The notes under the pieces were generated by a model that saw nothing but the letters and a program-made list of their open reading frames with translations, searched no databases and was not told the origin of the DNA. Positions 1-9,608 of a stretch of DNA of 64,000 bases are shown one piece after another (the stretch's first letter is position 1; each line of letters starts with the position of its first letter). This DNA comes from an uncultured Sulfitobacter sp. Its GTDB lineage: Bacteria > Pseudomonadota > Alphaproteobacteria > Rhodobacterales > Rhodobacteraceae. The translations under genes were made by a program, and so were the position numbers. The DNA is taken from NCBI GenBank assembly GCA_938003685.1, contig CALKXT010000041.1, forward strand, positions 1 to 64,000, written 5' to 3'.

Positions 1-1
1 T

Positions 2-1102
2 TTTGGCATCAACGTAATCCGAGAGTTCGGCCGCTTTATCTCAGAGACCGAAGTACAGGCCGGTGACACGATAATCAAAGCGCGCCGTATTGTGATCGCA
101 ACAGGCTCGTCACCATTTGTACCGCCGATTCCGGGGCTTGAAAGTGTCCCTTATGAGACAAACGAAACTCTGTTTGAGCTGCGTGAAAAACCCGAGCATC
201 TGTTGATCATCGGTGGTGGTCCCATTGGAATGGAAATGGCACAGGCGCATATCCGTATGGGTATGAAAGTCACGGTGATTGAGGGTGATAAGGCGCTGGG
301 TAAAGATGATCCAGAAATGGCTGCCGTCGTTTTGGATATGCTGCGCGAGGAAGGTATCGTCATTGAAGAAGGCGCATTGGCTGCGGAAATTCGTGGTGCA
401 AAAGGCGCGATTGAGATCGAGGCCAAGGATGGTCGTATCTTCAAAGGGTCGCACCTGTTGATGGCGGTAGGGCGCAAGGCGAACACGGATAAGCTGGATT
501 TGGAAAAAGCGGGGATTGAGCCCGCGCGGGGCGGGATCAAAGTTGATGCATCGCTGCGGACAAGCAACCGCAAAGTCTATGCTATTGGGGATGTGGCAGG
601 TGGCCTGCAATTTACACATGTTGCGGGCTATCACGCGGGTGTGATTATCCGTTCAATGTTGTTTGGCCTGCCATCAAAGGCTAAGAACAGTCATATTCCT
701 TGGGCGACTTATACTGATCCTGAATTGTCCCAAGTTGGCCTTACTGAAGCACAGGCGCGGGACGAACATGGGGGCAAGCTTGAGGTTGTGCGTTTTCATT
801 ACACCCACAATGACCGCGCCATCGCGGAACGCAAAACCAAAGGTTTTATCAAAGTGATGGTTGTTAAAGGTCGTCCCATCGGTGCGTCTATTGTTGGATA
901 TCAAGCGGGTGAGTTGATCAATCTGTGGGCCTTGGCGCTGGCAAACAATATGAAAATGAGCCAGATTGCAGCCATGGTTGCCCCATACCCCACAATTGGC
1001 GAGATCAACAAACGCGCAGCGGGGGCGTATTTTAGTCCACGCTTGTTTGAGAGTGGTATGGTCAAACGTGTGGTCGGTTTTGTGCAGCGTTTTATTCCCT
1101 AG
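2..1102 (+). CDS. FAD-dependent pyridine nucleotide-disulfide oxidoreductase (mercuric reductase / dihydrolipoamide dehydrogenase-like), 5' truncated by window edge
   Basis: Frame is open from base 2 (FGINVIREFGRF...RRIVIATGSSP). Motifs ATGSSP, IIGGGPIGMEMAQ and YAIGDVAGG, with a C-terminal dimerisation-like domain. Confidence 0.85.
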   Translation, partial: FGINVIREFGRFISETEVQAGDTIIKARRIVIATGSSPFVPPIPGLESVPYETNETLFELREKPEHLLIIGGGPIGMEMAQAHIRMGMKVTVIEGDKALGKDDPEMAAVVLDMLREEGIVIEEGALAAEIRGAKGAIEIEAKDGRIFKGSHLLMAVGRKANTDKLDLEKAGIEPARGGIKVDASLRTSNRKVYAIGDVAGGLQFTHVAGYHAGVIIRSMLFGLPSKAKNSHIPWATYTDPELSQVGLTEAQARDEHGGKLEVVRFHYTHNDRAIAERKTKGFIKVMVVKGRPIGASIVGYQAGELINLWALALANNMKMSQIAAMVAPYPTIGEINKRAAGAYFSPRLFESGMVKRVVGFVQRFIP

Positions 1103-2494
1103 ATGCCCATGATTAACTCCCTCTCTGGTCGCCTGCTGATCCTGACAACCATCTTTGTGATGTTGGCCGAAGTGTTGATCTTTGTGCCCTCCATCGCGCG
1201 GTTTCGCGAAGATTATATGTTGAACCGATTGGAGCGTGCGCAAATCGCGTCGCTCGCGCTTTTGGCCGATGATATGCTTGATCCGGCACTAGAAGATGAA
1301 TTGCTGCGCAATGCCGAGGTTTTTAACATTGTGCTGCGGCGCGACGAGGTGCGTCAGTTGATGTTGTCCTCGGACATGCCGCAATCTATTTCAGATACTT
1401 TTGATCTACGCGATGCCACTGCGATGACATTGATCAAAGATGCTGTGCTGCGGTTGTTCAGCCCCCAAAATGAAGTGATCCGCGTGATTGGTGCGCCTGT
1501 CCGTGAGGCGGGTTTGTTGATAGAAGTCACGATGGAAACTGCACCGATGCGGATGGCCATGCTGGATTATGGTAAACGCATTCTGGCACTATCAGCCGTG
1601 ATTTCTGTTTTCACAGCTCTCCTGCTATTTGTCGCAATGCGGATATTTTTGGTCAAACCGATCAAAGGTGTCGTGGCGCATATGCAAAACTATGCAGCCG
1701 CCCCCGAAGACGCGCGGCGCATCATTACCCCCAGCGCGGGTGTGACCGAACTGCGCGACGCCGAAGAGGCGTTGAAAAAACTACAAACCGACCTGACACA
1801 GGCGCTCAAGCAAAAAGAGCGATTGGCGCAATTGGGCTCAGCCGTCAGCAAGATCAGTCATGATTTGCGCAACATCTTGACCTCAGCGCAGTTGTTCACT
1901 GACCGGATCGAGATGTCAGAGGACCCGACCGTTAAACGCATGGCCCCGAAACTGGTGGGGTCCATCACCCGGGCCGTGCATTTGTGCGAATCTACTCTGG
2001 CATTTGGCAAGGCGGAAGAGCCGGGGCCAACATTGACTATGGTTGATCTGGGCGAACTTATCGAAGATGTTATCGACGGTGAACGGTTGGCTGCTGGAGA
2101 TCATGACGTCAGCTTCGCTGCTGATATCCCAAACGGGATGATGGTGCGCGCCGATCCTGAGCAGATGTACCGTGTGTTGTCCAATCTTGCGCGTAACGCC
2201 CGGCAGGCGATTATGGCCACAAACCAACCCGGCGAAGTTAACATGCAGGCGCATGAGACAGAGACCGCATGGGAGATCAAAGTGTCGGACACAGGGCCCG
2301 GGCTGCCCGTAAAGGCACAAGAGCATCTGTTCACCCCCTTTCAAGGTGGTGCGCGCAAAGGCGGAACAGGTCTTGGCCTTACCATTGCGGCCGAACTTGT
2401 GAAGGGACATGGCGGTGACCTTACATTGGCGCAAACAGATGCTACGGGCACGCAATTTTCTATCATATTGCCAAAAGGTGATGGCACTTTGTGA
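1103..2494 (+). CDS. Sensor histidine kinase (HisKA + HATPase)
   Basis: Two TM segments, H-box ISHDLRNILTSAQ, N box NLARNARQA, G boxes DTGPGLP and GGTGLGLTIAAELV. Confidence 0.85.
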   Translation: MPMINSLSGRLLILTTIFVMLAEVLIFVPSIARFREDYMLNRLERAQIASLALLADDMLDPALEDELLRNAEVFNIVLRRDEVRQLMLSSDMPQSISDTFDLRDATAMTLIKDAVLRLFSPQNEVIRVIGAPVREAGLLIEVTMETAPMRMAMLDYGKRILALSAVISVFTALLLFVAMRIFLVKPIKGVVAHMQNYAAAPEDARRIITPSAGVTELRDAEEALKKLQTDLTQALKQKERLAQLGSAVSKISHDLRNILTSAQLFTDRIEMSEDPTVKRMAPKLVGSITRAVHLCESTLAFGKAEEPGPTLTMVDLGELIEDVIDGERLAAGDHDVSFAADIPNGMMVRADPEQMYRVLSNLARNARQAIMATNQPGEVNMQAHETETAWEIKVSDTGPGLPVKAQEHLFTPFQGGARKGGTGLGLTIAAELVKGHGGDLTLAQTDATGTQFSIILPKGDGTL

Positions 2495-2572
2495 CCTGAG
2501 TTCGTTAATTTCGAATTGGGACCAATCAAGGGCTTGCAAAGCTGGCAGGACGGGACTAAACCGCCGCGCAGT

Positions 2573-2649
2573 GCACCCGTAGCTCAGCTGGATAGAGTAC
2601 CTGACTACGAATCAGGGGGTCAGAGGTTCGAATCCTCTCGGGTGCACCA
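2573..2649 (+). tRNA. tRNA-Arg (anticodon ACG)
   Basis: GCACCCGTAGCTCAGCTGGATAGAGTACCTGACTACGAATCAGGGGGTCAGAGGTTCGAATCCTCTCGGGTGCACCA folds as a cloverleaf. Acceptor GCACCCG/CGGGTGC, anticodon loop CTACGAA, T-loop TTCGAAT, encoded CCA. Confidence 0.95.
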
Positions 2650-2969
2650 TTTTTCTTGATATCCTGAACTGAAGCGTTTGATCATGGTTGATCTCAAGCT
2701 GATCTACTGCTGCGATCCGTTTTAACAATCGATATGCGGACAAAGCCGCCCTTCGATGCCATGCAGAACCAGCAGGCCAACCCAAGCAACGCTTTACTGA
2801 CCTTTTGGGGCTACAGTTTTGAGCCGAATTTGAAATTGCATTTAATACACTTCAAATAGTGATGGGCCTTGATAGGCAGGGTTATGCCGCATTTCTGCGG
2901 TTCATTGTTAAAAACGAGCGTTCTTTAAACCACCTTTTTTGTGAGGCGACGTACATAGTTTGAAAATTG

Positions 2970-3593
2970 CTATGCTGGGTAACTCTCTCTCTTTTTCCTG
3001 ATGGAAGTTATTAGCGGTTGTTTCAAAAAGCGTGCGATCTTCGCTGTCTGCGAGACAGCCATAAGACACACGGGAACAAGAGTGCGTAAGGCATGCGGAA
3101 TTTTGATACGCCGCATAATCTGGCGTTTGGTCCCACCCATTGTTTTAGCCATGTCCAAAACCTCGGCAGGGACGCGCGTCAGCCCGTCATAGAACGCAGA
3201 GGTCACCGGAAAATAGATGATCAAAACTGCCATCACAACTTTGGATGCGATGCCATAGCCGAACCAAAGTGTCAGGATCGGGGCAAGCGCGAATACAGGA
3301 ACCGCTTGGGTGAAAATCAGCAGCGGCATGACCAGACGATGCAGGCGCGCAGAGCTTGCCAATTGGACTGCGGTAATTGCGCCAAAGACCGTACCAATGA
3401 TCAAGCCCAAGAAGACCTCGGTTGCTGTAACAATTGCGTTTTCTGCAATTAAAAGGCGGTTTTTGATTGCCGCCGGTGCGACCCGCATTGGCGACGGCAG
3501 GATGAAAGGGGGAACACCCGTAATCCACACAATCCCTTGCCAAAGCAAAAGTGCAAAAGCAACGGCCCCCAAAGCATATTGCAATCGTATCAT
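2970..3593 (-). pseudogene. Truncated thiamine/HMP-precursor ABC transporter permease (ThiX-like)
   Basis: MIRLQYALG...PFILPSPMRV...EVFLGLIIGTVFG...ILTLWFGYGIASKVVM is a BPD_transp_1-type permease. The conserved C-terminal part (expected ...APIGAVIGEWVG... and following TMs) is missing. The reading frame degenerates after RIKIPHALRTLVPVC and ends early. Confidence 0.7.
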
Positions 3594-3609
3594 GAGATGT
3601 GTCTCAGAT

Positions 3610-4271
3610 GCGCCAAGAGTTCCGCCTGACAGGCGACTGTCGCAGGGGCATATTGATCGCGAACAGGAATGTTTAGCGGAGGTGGCCAGGACGCACTGCC
3701 TCTGCCGGGTCATGGGTGACCAGAAAGACTGTTTTATTCGTCAACACTCGGCTGCGCGTTCCTGCATATCTGCTCGTGTACTCGCGTCCAATGCCGAAAA
3801 CGGTTCGTCCAACAGTGCTATGGGTCGATCTTCCATCAAGGTGCGCGCAAGGGCGGTGCGCTGCCGTATCCCACCCGACAGCATATTTGGCTTCTTATGA
3901 AAGTGATTTGACAGGCCAACGCGCGCCAGCAGGTGCTTGGCCCTTTCCATGTCTGGCGTCTGGCCCCGCAACCGCGCGCCCAGCACGGTATTTTCCAGAA
4001 CGCTAAGCCATGGCAGCAAATGATCAGATTGCGCCATAAAGCTGACACGCCCCGCTATGGCGGCCCCGTCAGAGGCTGTAATTTTGCCCTCGAAACCACC
4101 TGCAACCGTCAGATCCGCAATCAAGCGTAGGAGCATGGATTTCTCCACGCCAGACCACCCCAAAATACATGTCCATTGTCCTGCGGGAAGCGCCACATCA
4201 ACGGGTCCAAACAAGCGGACAGTTTCAATGGAATGCGTGCCGCGCAGGTGGATTGAGGGAGCGTGTGTCAC
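3610..4271 (-). pseudogene. Degraded ABC transporter ATP-binding protein (ThiZ-like)
   Basis: Walker A reads GWSGVEKSM instead of GxSGxGKST. LSGGIRQRTALARTL and IALLDEPFSALD are present. The frame breaks at MQERAAEC*; the continuation LTNKTVFLVTHDPAEAVR is readable only in another frame. Likely GTG start at 4271 overlaps the tenA stop. Confidence 0.75.
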
Positions 4272-4954
4272 GCGCCGCGTAACCCCATGTCCCAAAACGA
4301 GATTTCAAGCCGCGTGGCGGTGTCAAAGCGCGCTTGTAGTTGCGGCCACCGTGCTGATGCCGCGGGATTAGGACCCAAACGGCGTGTGACAGCAGCATCA
4401 ATCATGTGTCCAACTGCCACCATCGCACCTTGATAATCGCCATCGGCGTAGGTTGCGATCCAGTCGCTATAGGACGTCTCAGCGACGGCCGTTTCTGCCA
4501 GCCGCGTGCCGATTTCACCATAGCCGAAACAGCATGGCGCCAGTGCTGCTATCAGATCTAGGAAGTCGCCCTGTAGCCCTGCATCCATGACATAGCGGGT
4601 ATATGCGATATTTTCGAACTCTTCAGTGGCGGCAAAAAGTGTCGCCTCATCAATGCCTGCCGCAGCACAGGTTTTGACGTGCAGCGCCATCTCGTGATTG
4701 ACCAAGGCATCAACGGTCCCTGCACAGACCTTCATCTCGTTCAGTGTTTCAGCCTTGACCACGCCCAGCGACCATGCCCGTGCAAAATGCACGAGGAACA
4801 CATAGTCCTGAACCAGATAATGCAGGAAAGATGCGCGTGTCAGCGAGCCGTCCCGCAGCCCTTCGACAAAAGCATGATGGGTATAATCGTGCCAAAGGTC
4901 GCCACACCCCGCGCGCCAAAGTGCAAAGGTAGTCCCGTAGGGTGAGCCGCTCAT
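4268..4954 (-). CDS. tenA: TenA family aminopyrimidine aminohydrolase / thiaminase II
   Basis: LWHDYTHHAFVEGLRDGSL, FLHYLVQDYVFLVHFARAW and PCCFGYGEIG are TenA-family signatures. Location in a thiamine operon. Confidence 0.9.
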   Translation of the reverse strand: MSGSPYGTTFALWRAGCGDLWHDYTHHAFVEGLRDGSLTRASFLHYLVQDYVFLVHFARAWSLGVVKAETLNEMKVCAGTVDALVNHEMALHVKTCAAAGIDEATLFAATEEFENIAYTRYVMDAGLQGDFLDLIAALAPCCFGYGEIGTRLAETAVAETSYSDWIATYADGDYQGAMVAVGHMIDAAVTRRLGPNPAASARWPQLQARFDTATRLEISFWDMGLRGA

Positions 4955-5889
4955 GGTGCTGTCACATCTATGGCAATGTCGCTGACAGGATTGATGGACG
5001 GGATCAGTCCTGCATCATACAAGAAAGCCTCGAACGTGGCATACCGCCCCACATCCATCGCAGTTGGACGCAGTGCAAAGCGGGGCAGCGTGTCACCCCA
5101 CGCGCGTTTGTTCAGCTCATCGTTGAGCTCGGGCGAAGTGGTTACAAAAACCTCCCAGCTCTCGACTGGGTTATTGATAATGTACTGTGTGGCCTTTTCG
5201 ATGTCTGCTAGAAAGCGCTGGATCATCTCCACATCCATCGTGTCTGTGTTTGCCACATAAATCAGTTCGTCGTAAGGCGGCAGACCTTCCTCTTCGACAT
5301 AAAAACAGCGGCCCGGCACGCCTTCGATATCCATCTGGTTTAGTTCGAAGTTCCGAAATGCGCCGAGAACAGCATCGACTTGACCAGACATAAGCGAGGG
5401 GGAGATGGGCCAGTTCACGTTGATCAACTCGATATCGTCGAGTGTCAGGCCATGGGTTTTCAACACATGCCCCAGAACCGCTTCTTCAACGCCACCAACT
5501 GAAAAGCCGACCTTGCGCCCTTTAAGATCGGCAAGGGTTTTAATGGGGCCATCCGCCAAGACCAACAGGCAACTCAGCGGAGTGGCAACCAACGTGCCGA
5601 CACGTTGCAGGGGAAGCCCCTCATGGATTTGTAGGTGCAATTGCGGCTGGTACGAAATCGCCAGATCAGCCTGACCTGCCGCAACCATTTTCGGAGGTGC
5701 AGACGGATCCGCTGGGGCGATTATCTCTACCGCGAGGTTTTCGTCGGTAAAATACCCTTTTTCCTGTGCGATAATGACAGGTCCATGGTCTGGGTTAACG
5801 AACCAATCCAACAACAAGGTAACTTGATCCTGGGCCCAAAGTGGAGCGGCACACAGCGACAATGCGGTTGCTAAGAATATAGATTTCAT
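4951..5889 (-). CDS. thiY: ABC transporter substrate-binding protein, NMT1/THI5-like (ThiY-type)
   Basis: Signal peptide MKSIFLATALSLCAAPLWA, then QVTLLLDWFVNPDHGPVIIAQEKGYF typical of ThiY/THI5-like proteins. Start taken as MKSIFL. Confidence 0.85.
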   Translation of the reverse strand: MKSIFLATALSLCAAPLWAQDQVTLLLDWFVNPDHGPVIIAQEKGYFTDENLAVEIIAPADPSAPPKMVAAGQADLAISYQPQLHLQIHEGLPLQRVGTLVATPLSCLLVLADGPIKTLADLKGRKVGFSVGGVEEAVLGHVLKTHGLTLDDIELINVNWPISPSLMSGQVDAVLGAFRNFELNQMDIEGVPGRCFYVEEEGLPPYDELIYVANTDTMDVEMIQRFLADIEKATQYIINNPVESWEVFVTTSPELNDELNKRAWGDTLPRFALRPTAMDVGRYATFEAFLYDAGLIPSINPVSDIAIDVTAP

Positions 5890-5900
5890 AGGGGTCTCTT

Positions 5901-6704
5901 TCATTTGGAATAAAGCGCGGCAAAATGGTGGGTCGGCCCGTGCCCAGTGCCCACAGACAGATCGCCCGCATACAAAATGGCCTGTGCAACATAGGATTTG
6001 GCTTCAGCCGTTGCCGCCGCAGGTGGTAACCCTTTGGCCAGTTGTGCCGCCAAAGCCGAGGACAGTGTGCAACCCGTGCCATGTGTGTTCGCAGTTGGGA
6101 TGCGCACGGCCTCGAACCACGTCGTAGCGTCCGCTGTCACAAGGCAATCGGGGCTGTCGGGCCCGTCAAGATGCCCGCCTTTCATGAGAACTGCTTTGGC
6201 CCCCAATGTGCATAGTGCTGCGCCTTGAGCGGTCATTTCATCGCGTGTGGTGGCGATGCCACAGCCCAGCAGATGCGCCGCTTCTGGCAAGTTGGGTGTC
6301 AGCAATGTTGCAATGGGCAATAGTGTATCCCGCAGAGTATTCACTGCATCAGCTTGCAGCAGCTTAGCGCCACCTTTGGCGATCATTACCGGATCAAGGA
6401 CGATGGGGATGTTTGTATGCCCCTTCACCGTCTGCGCCACAGCTGCTGCAATGTCTGCGTTTGCGATCATCCCGATCTTGACCGCATCAACGCGGATATC
6501 AGCAAAGACGGCTGCAATCTGTGCTTGGACAAATGCAGGTGGGACAAGGTGAATGCTCGTTACACCTTGGGTGTTTTGTGCGGTCAATGCCGTGAGTGCG
6601 GCCATGGCAAAAGCACCATTTGCGGAAATCGCCTTGATGTCTGCCTGAATGCCAGCCCCGCCAGACGGGTCAGACCCTGCGATGCTCAGAACATTAGGGA
6701 TCAT
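5901..6704 (-). CDS. thiD: Hydroxymethylpyrimidine/phosphomethylpyrimidine kinase
   Basis: VLSIAGSDPSGGAGIQADIKAISANGAFAMAALTALTAQNT and NTHGTGCTLSSALAAQLAKG. Confidence 0.95.
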   Translation of the reverse strand: MIPNVLSIAGSDPSGGAGIQADIKAISANGAFAMAALTALTAQNTQGVTSIHLVPPAFVQAQIAAVFADIRVDAVKIGMIANADIAAAVAQTVKGHTNIPIVLDPVMIAKGGAKLLQADAVNTLRDTLLPIATLLTPNLPEAAHLLGCGIATTRDEMTAQGAALCTLGAKAVLMKGGHLDGPDSPDCLVTADATTWFEAVRIPTANTHGTGCTLSSALAAQLAKGLPPAAATAEAKSYVAQAILYAGDLSVGTGHGPTHHFAALYSK

Positions 6705-7342
6705 CGTAAATGCTCCGGTTCAAAGGCATCAAATACGCCTGCAGCTGCCTGTGGATCAGTCTGCCCACAGATCGCAGACACAACTGCGATGCCATCCGTC
6801 CCGGTACCCAACACACCCTTGATATGGCCGGCTTTCAGACCGCCAATCGCGACGTTCGGCAAGGACGACTGGGCGACAAGTTCCGCCAATCCGTCAAAGC
6901 CTACAGGCCGCGCGTGATCGTCTTTTGTCGATGTGCCAAAAACAGGCCCTATCCCGAGATAATCAACCAGTCCTGGATCAGCATCGCGCACAGCTTGTGC
7001 CGTTTCGCAGGACAGGCCGAGGATTTTACCCGCGCCAAGCATCGCGCGCGCCTGGGCAGGTGAGATGTCGCCTTGGCCAATATGTGCGCCGTCCGCCTCT
7101 GCCGCCACGGCAGCTGTGACATCATCATTGATGACCAATGGGACACCTGTGCCCTGCAAGACCTCCCTTAGGGCCACAGCCAGTTCAATGCGTTGCGCCG
7201 TCGTCGCATGTTTGTCGCGCAGCTGCACCATCGTTACTCCGCCAGCCACCGCGCAGCGCACGGTTTGCACAATGCCAGTTTGTGCGCAAAGGTTCGGGTC
7301 AGTCACTAGATAGAGTCGCAATTGTTTTCTGAGTGCTGCCAT
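6701..7342 (-). CDS. thiE: Thiamine phosphate synthase
   Basis: LYLVTDPNLC, VTMVQLRDKHATT, PLVINDDVTAAVAAEADGAHIGQGD, YLGIGPVFGTSTKDD. Confidence 0.95.
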   Translation of the reverse strand: MAALRKQLRLYLVTDPNLCAQTGIVQTVRCAVAGGVTMVQLRDKHATTAQRIELAVALREVLQGTGVPLVINDDVTAAVAAEADGAHIGQGDISPAQARAMLGAGKILGLSCETAQAVRDADPGLVDYLGIGPVFGTSTKDDHARPVGFDGLAELVAQSSLPNVAIGGLKAGHIKGVLGTGTDGIAVVSAICGQTDPQAAAGVFDAFEPEHLR

Positions 7343-8115
7343 TACCCGATGACCTTTGCCAGGTCTGCCGGCTGGGCCGCAGCAAGTGCATCGAGGAAGT
7401 ACATCTGGAAACTGCCTGGCCCCTGTGCCAGTTTTGCGGCCGCCGTCCCAGCCACTTTAAAATGGGCAAGCGCGCAGAGAGCTGCGTCAAATGCGGGGCC
7501 TGTCGCTGCATATGCACCCATCAATGCGGTCAGGGAACACCCCAATGCCGTAACTTGCGGCATTAAGGGCGACCCCCCCGAGACACTGGCTTCTTGATCG
7601 CCGTCAGTCAGATAATCAACTGGACCGGTGATGGCCACAACCGTTCCAAACTGCACTGCCAGCGCCTTTGCGGCACCTTGGGCGGCCTCGACACTATCGC
7701 CACAATCTGCGCCTTTTCCCGCCCCCGCTTCTCCTGCGAGGGTCAGTATTTCTGATGCATTTCCGCGAACAATCGTGGGGCGCTGCGCCAGTAATTGTTG
7801 CGCTGCCTGTTTGCGGTACTCCGTTATGAAATGCGCCACGGGGTCAAAAACCCACGGGAGCTTATGCGTGTTTGCGGTTGTTGTTGCCGCGATCATGCTT
7901 GCTAGCCACGGTACCGATAAGGTCCCAATGTTGATCGTTAGCGCACCGCAAATGGGCGTGAATTGCACCATCTCCTCAGGCGCATGTACCATCGCAGGCG
8001 ATGCGCCCGCTGCCAATACGACGTTTGCTGCAATATTCATCGCTACGTAGTTGGTTATGCAATGCACGAGAGGGTTTTGGTCGCGAAGGCATGTCAGCAA
8101 ATCGTGTCGGGGCAT
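7342..8115 (-). CDS. thiM: Hydroxyethylthiazole kinase
   Basis: NPLVHCITNYVAMNIAANVVLAAGASPAMVHAPEE and GSPLMPQVTALGCSLTALMGAYAA. Start chosen at ATG 8113-8115 (MPRHDLLTC), preceded by GAGGA. Confidence 0.92.
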   Translation of the reverse strand: MPRHDLLTCLRDQNPLVHCITNYVAMNIAANVVLAAGASPAMVHAPEEMVQFTPICGALTINIGTLSVPWLASMIAATTTANTHKLPWVFDPVAHFITEYRKQAAQQLLAQRPTIVRGNASEILTLAGEAGAGKGADCGDSVEAAQGAAKALAVQFGTVVAITGPVDYLTDGDQEASVSGGSPLMPQVTALGCSLTALMGAYAATGPAFDAALCALAHFKVAGTAAAKLAQGPGSFQMYFLDALAAAQPADLAKVIG

Positions 8116-8122
8116 AATCGTT

Positions 8123-8146
8123 CCTCTTTTTGCCAGCAAAAAGAGG
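8123..8146 (-). promoter_or_regulatory. Putative SD-sequestering hairpin of the thiM TPP riboswitch
   Basis: Perfect 10-bp inverted repeat CCTCTTTTTG-CTGG-CAAAAAGAGG (minus strand). Its 3' arm contains the AGAGGA Shine-Dalgarno of thiM. Confidence 0.6.
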
Positions 8147-8173
8147 TGTGATGCATGTAGCGCAATGAAACAT

Positions 8174-8252
8174 ACGACCTCCCTACGCCAGCATTATCTG
8201 GTTCAGGTTCAAAGGGTACGTCTCAGCTTTTCAGCGCCCCTGGTGAACAAAC
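8174..8252 (-). promoter_or_regulatory. TPP riboswitch (THI element)
   Basis: Minus strand reads CCAGGGGCGCTGAAAAGCTGAGACGTACCCTTTGAACCTGAACCAGATAATGCTGGCGTAGGGAGGT, matching the THI-box consensus (CUGAGA...ACCC...GAACCUGA...GAUAAUGC...GCGUAGGGA). Confidence 0.95.
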
Positions 8253-8711
8253 GGCTAAGTGCTTTTGGAGGTATCGTCAAACAGATTGAGGTTTTTCGAT
8301 GAGAAACGCGAACATTTGTCGGATGTTGTCATAGGCCAGTTTGACTAAGGTGTATGGCTGCTTTCATTGTGTGATGCAGCAGCGACAAATCTTACAAGGA
8401 AGAATGCGGGCGGGTTTTGGTGCTGTGGGTATTGTGCGTTGCGGTTATCTGTATCCACGATGCGATTCAGGATGTCGTCCTATTTTTTATCCAAAAAAAA
8501 GCGTACTTGATGCTGGCGGTGATGGCACCCGTCTGTGCATGGGGTTGCGCACAAGCGTCCTTGAACATGGTGTTATGCAACGCTAGCCAGACGCTTTGAT
8601 ACATGATGCGTGTTTTTATCAGTCACTAAAAATAGGGATCGCGCTAGGCCAGTGAACTTTTTGACTAATAAGACGTGATCCGTGTCTCAATATGTTGGGC
8701 CGTTTTGATGC

Positions 8712-9458
8712 CTAATCTAATGTCTGCATTTTGGTCAGGCCAGTCAGACCCTTTGTGGGTGTCAGTCCGAAGGTCGTCATGGCTGTGCGCGCAGTATGCG
8801 CCGCATCTGAAAATCCCGCATCAATGCCAGCAGTCCCAATTTTCTCTCCCAGATACGCACTTCGAGCCGTAGCAATAATTGCAGTCCAGATTTTGAATCT
8901 TCGAAATGTTTGACCCGTTGTGGATTTAAAGTGCCGAAGGGATTGTGTGCGTTCCAACCCAAGATGGTGTGCGAGGTCCGTCTGTGACATGCGGACCATA
9001 GGTGTAGCGTAGAGATGCCTTACAATATCCATCACTTTGGGGTCTGGTGGGTGGCGCGTGCCGTCAAGCATCATACGAAAGCGGGTCAAAGTTGCATGGT
9101 CTGATTTTTCGAAAACAGTAGGAAGTATTTCCCACTTCGCATCAAGTCGTTCAAAGTCGGCTGCTTCAACTGGAAGGTGTACGCCGTCAAGGTAGATGAT
9201 GTCGGCACCGCCCGATCGGACAACAACACGGTGCGGGACGTTGGGCTTGATGCAGACAATATTTGCGTCCAACGCGGTCATTTCATTTGCAACAAGAACT
9301 TGATTTTGACGTCCAACGATAACGCAAGGCATCAGGTTTTTATGTAAAGCAAGCGCACCTGCATCGAAGGAAAACAGGTGGTTTTGAAATGTCTTCTTTT
9401 GCGCGTGCATATGCGATCCGTCAGTGTGAATGGCTGTGAAATAGTTTTTGGACTGCAT
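8712..9458 (-). CDS. AraC family transcriptional regulator
   Basis: C-terminal HTH RMSQTDLAHHLGLERTQSLRHFKSTTGQTFRRFKIWTAI...AGIDAGFSDAAHTARTAMTTFGLTP is AraC-like. Confidence 0.8.
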   Translation of the reverse strand: MQSKNYFTAIHTDGSHMHAQKKTFQNHLFSFDAGALALHKNLMPCVIVGRQNQVLVANEMTALDANIVCIKPNVPHRVVVRSGGADIIYLDGVHLPVEAADFERLDAKWEILPTVFEKSDHATLTRFRMMLDGTRHPPDPKVMDIVRHLYATPMVRMSQTDLAHHLGLERTQSLRHFKSTTGQTFRRFKIWTAIIATARSAYLGEKIGTAGIDAGFSDAAHTARTAMTTFGLTPTKGLTGLTKMQTLD

Positions 9459-9608
9459 TGATTATACTAGAAAAGAGACACCATTTGATATGCTAGTGGC
9501 GCTGTTATGCCCATAGATTGCATATTTTGTGCACGTTTCTTCAAGCGTTCGGGTTCATTCATGTGCAAAAGGTCTGCTCATGAATGCCATCAACGGAATG
9601 CACAGATC

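Noticed and set aside
110-634. Long antisense ORFs opposite conserved genes (e.g. 110-634 -, 674-1243 -, 1916-2539 -, 27942-28568 -, 31200-31781 -)
   Set aside because: They lack recognisable motifs, overlap well-supported genes on the opposite strand, and have compositions typical of shadow ORFs.
2573-2970. tRNA-Arg as an integrative element attachment site
   Set aside because: No integrase, no repeated tRNA 3' end (att) and no mobile genes nearby. The adjacent decay is adequately explained by pseudogenised thi transporter genes.
7976-8173. 65-aa minus-strand ORF overlapping the thiM leader as a leader peptide
   Set aside because: It starts within or just after the riboswitch and runs out of frame through thiM with no plausible peptide features. 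The riboswitch and hairpin explain the region.
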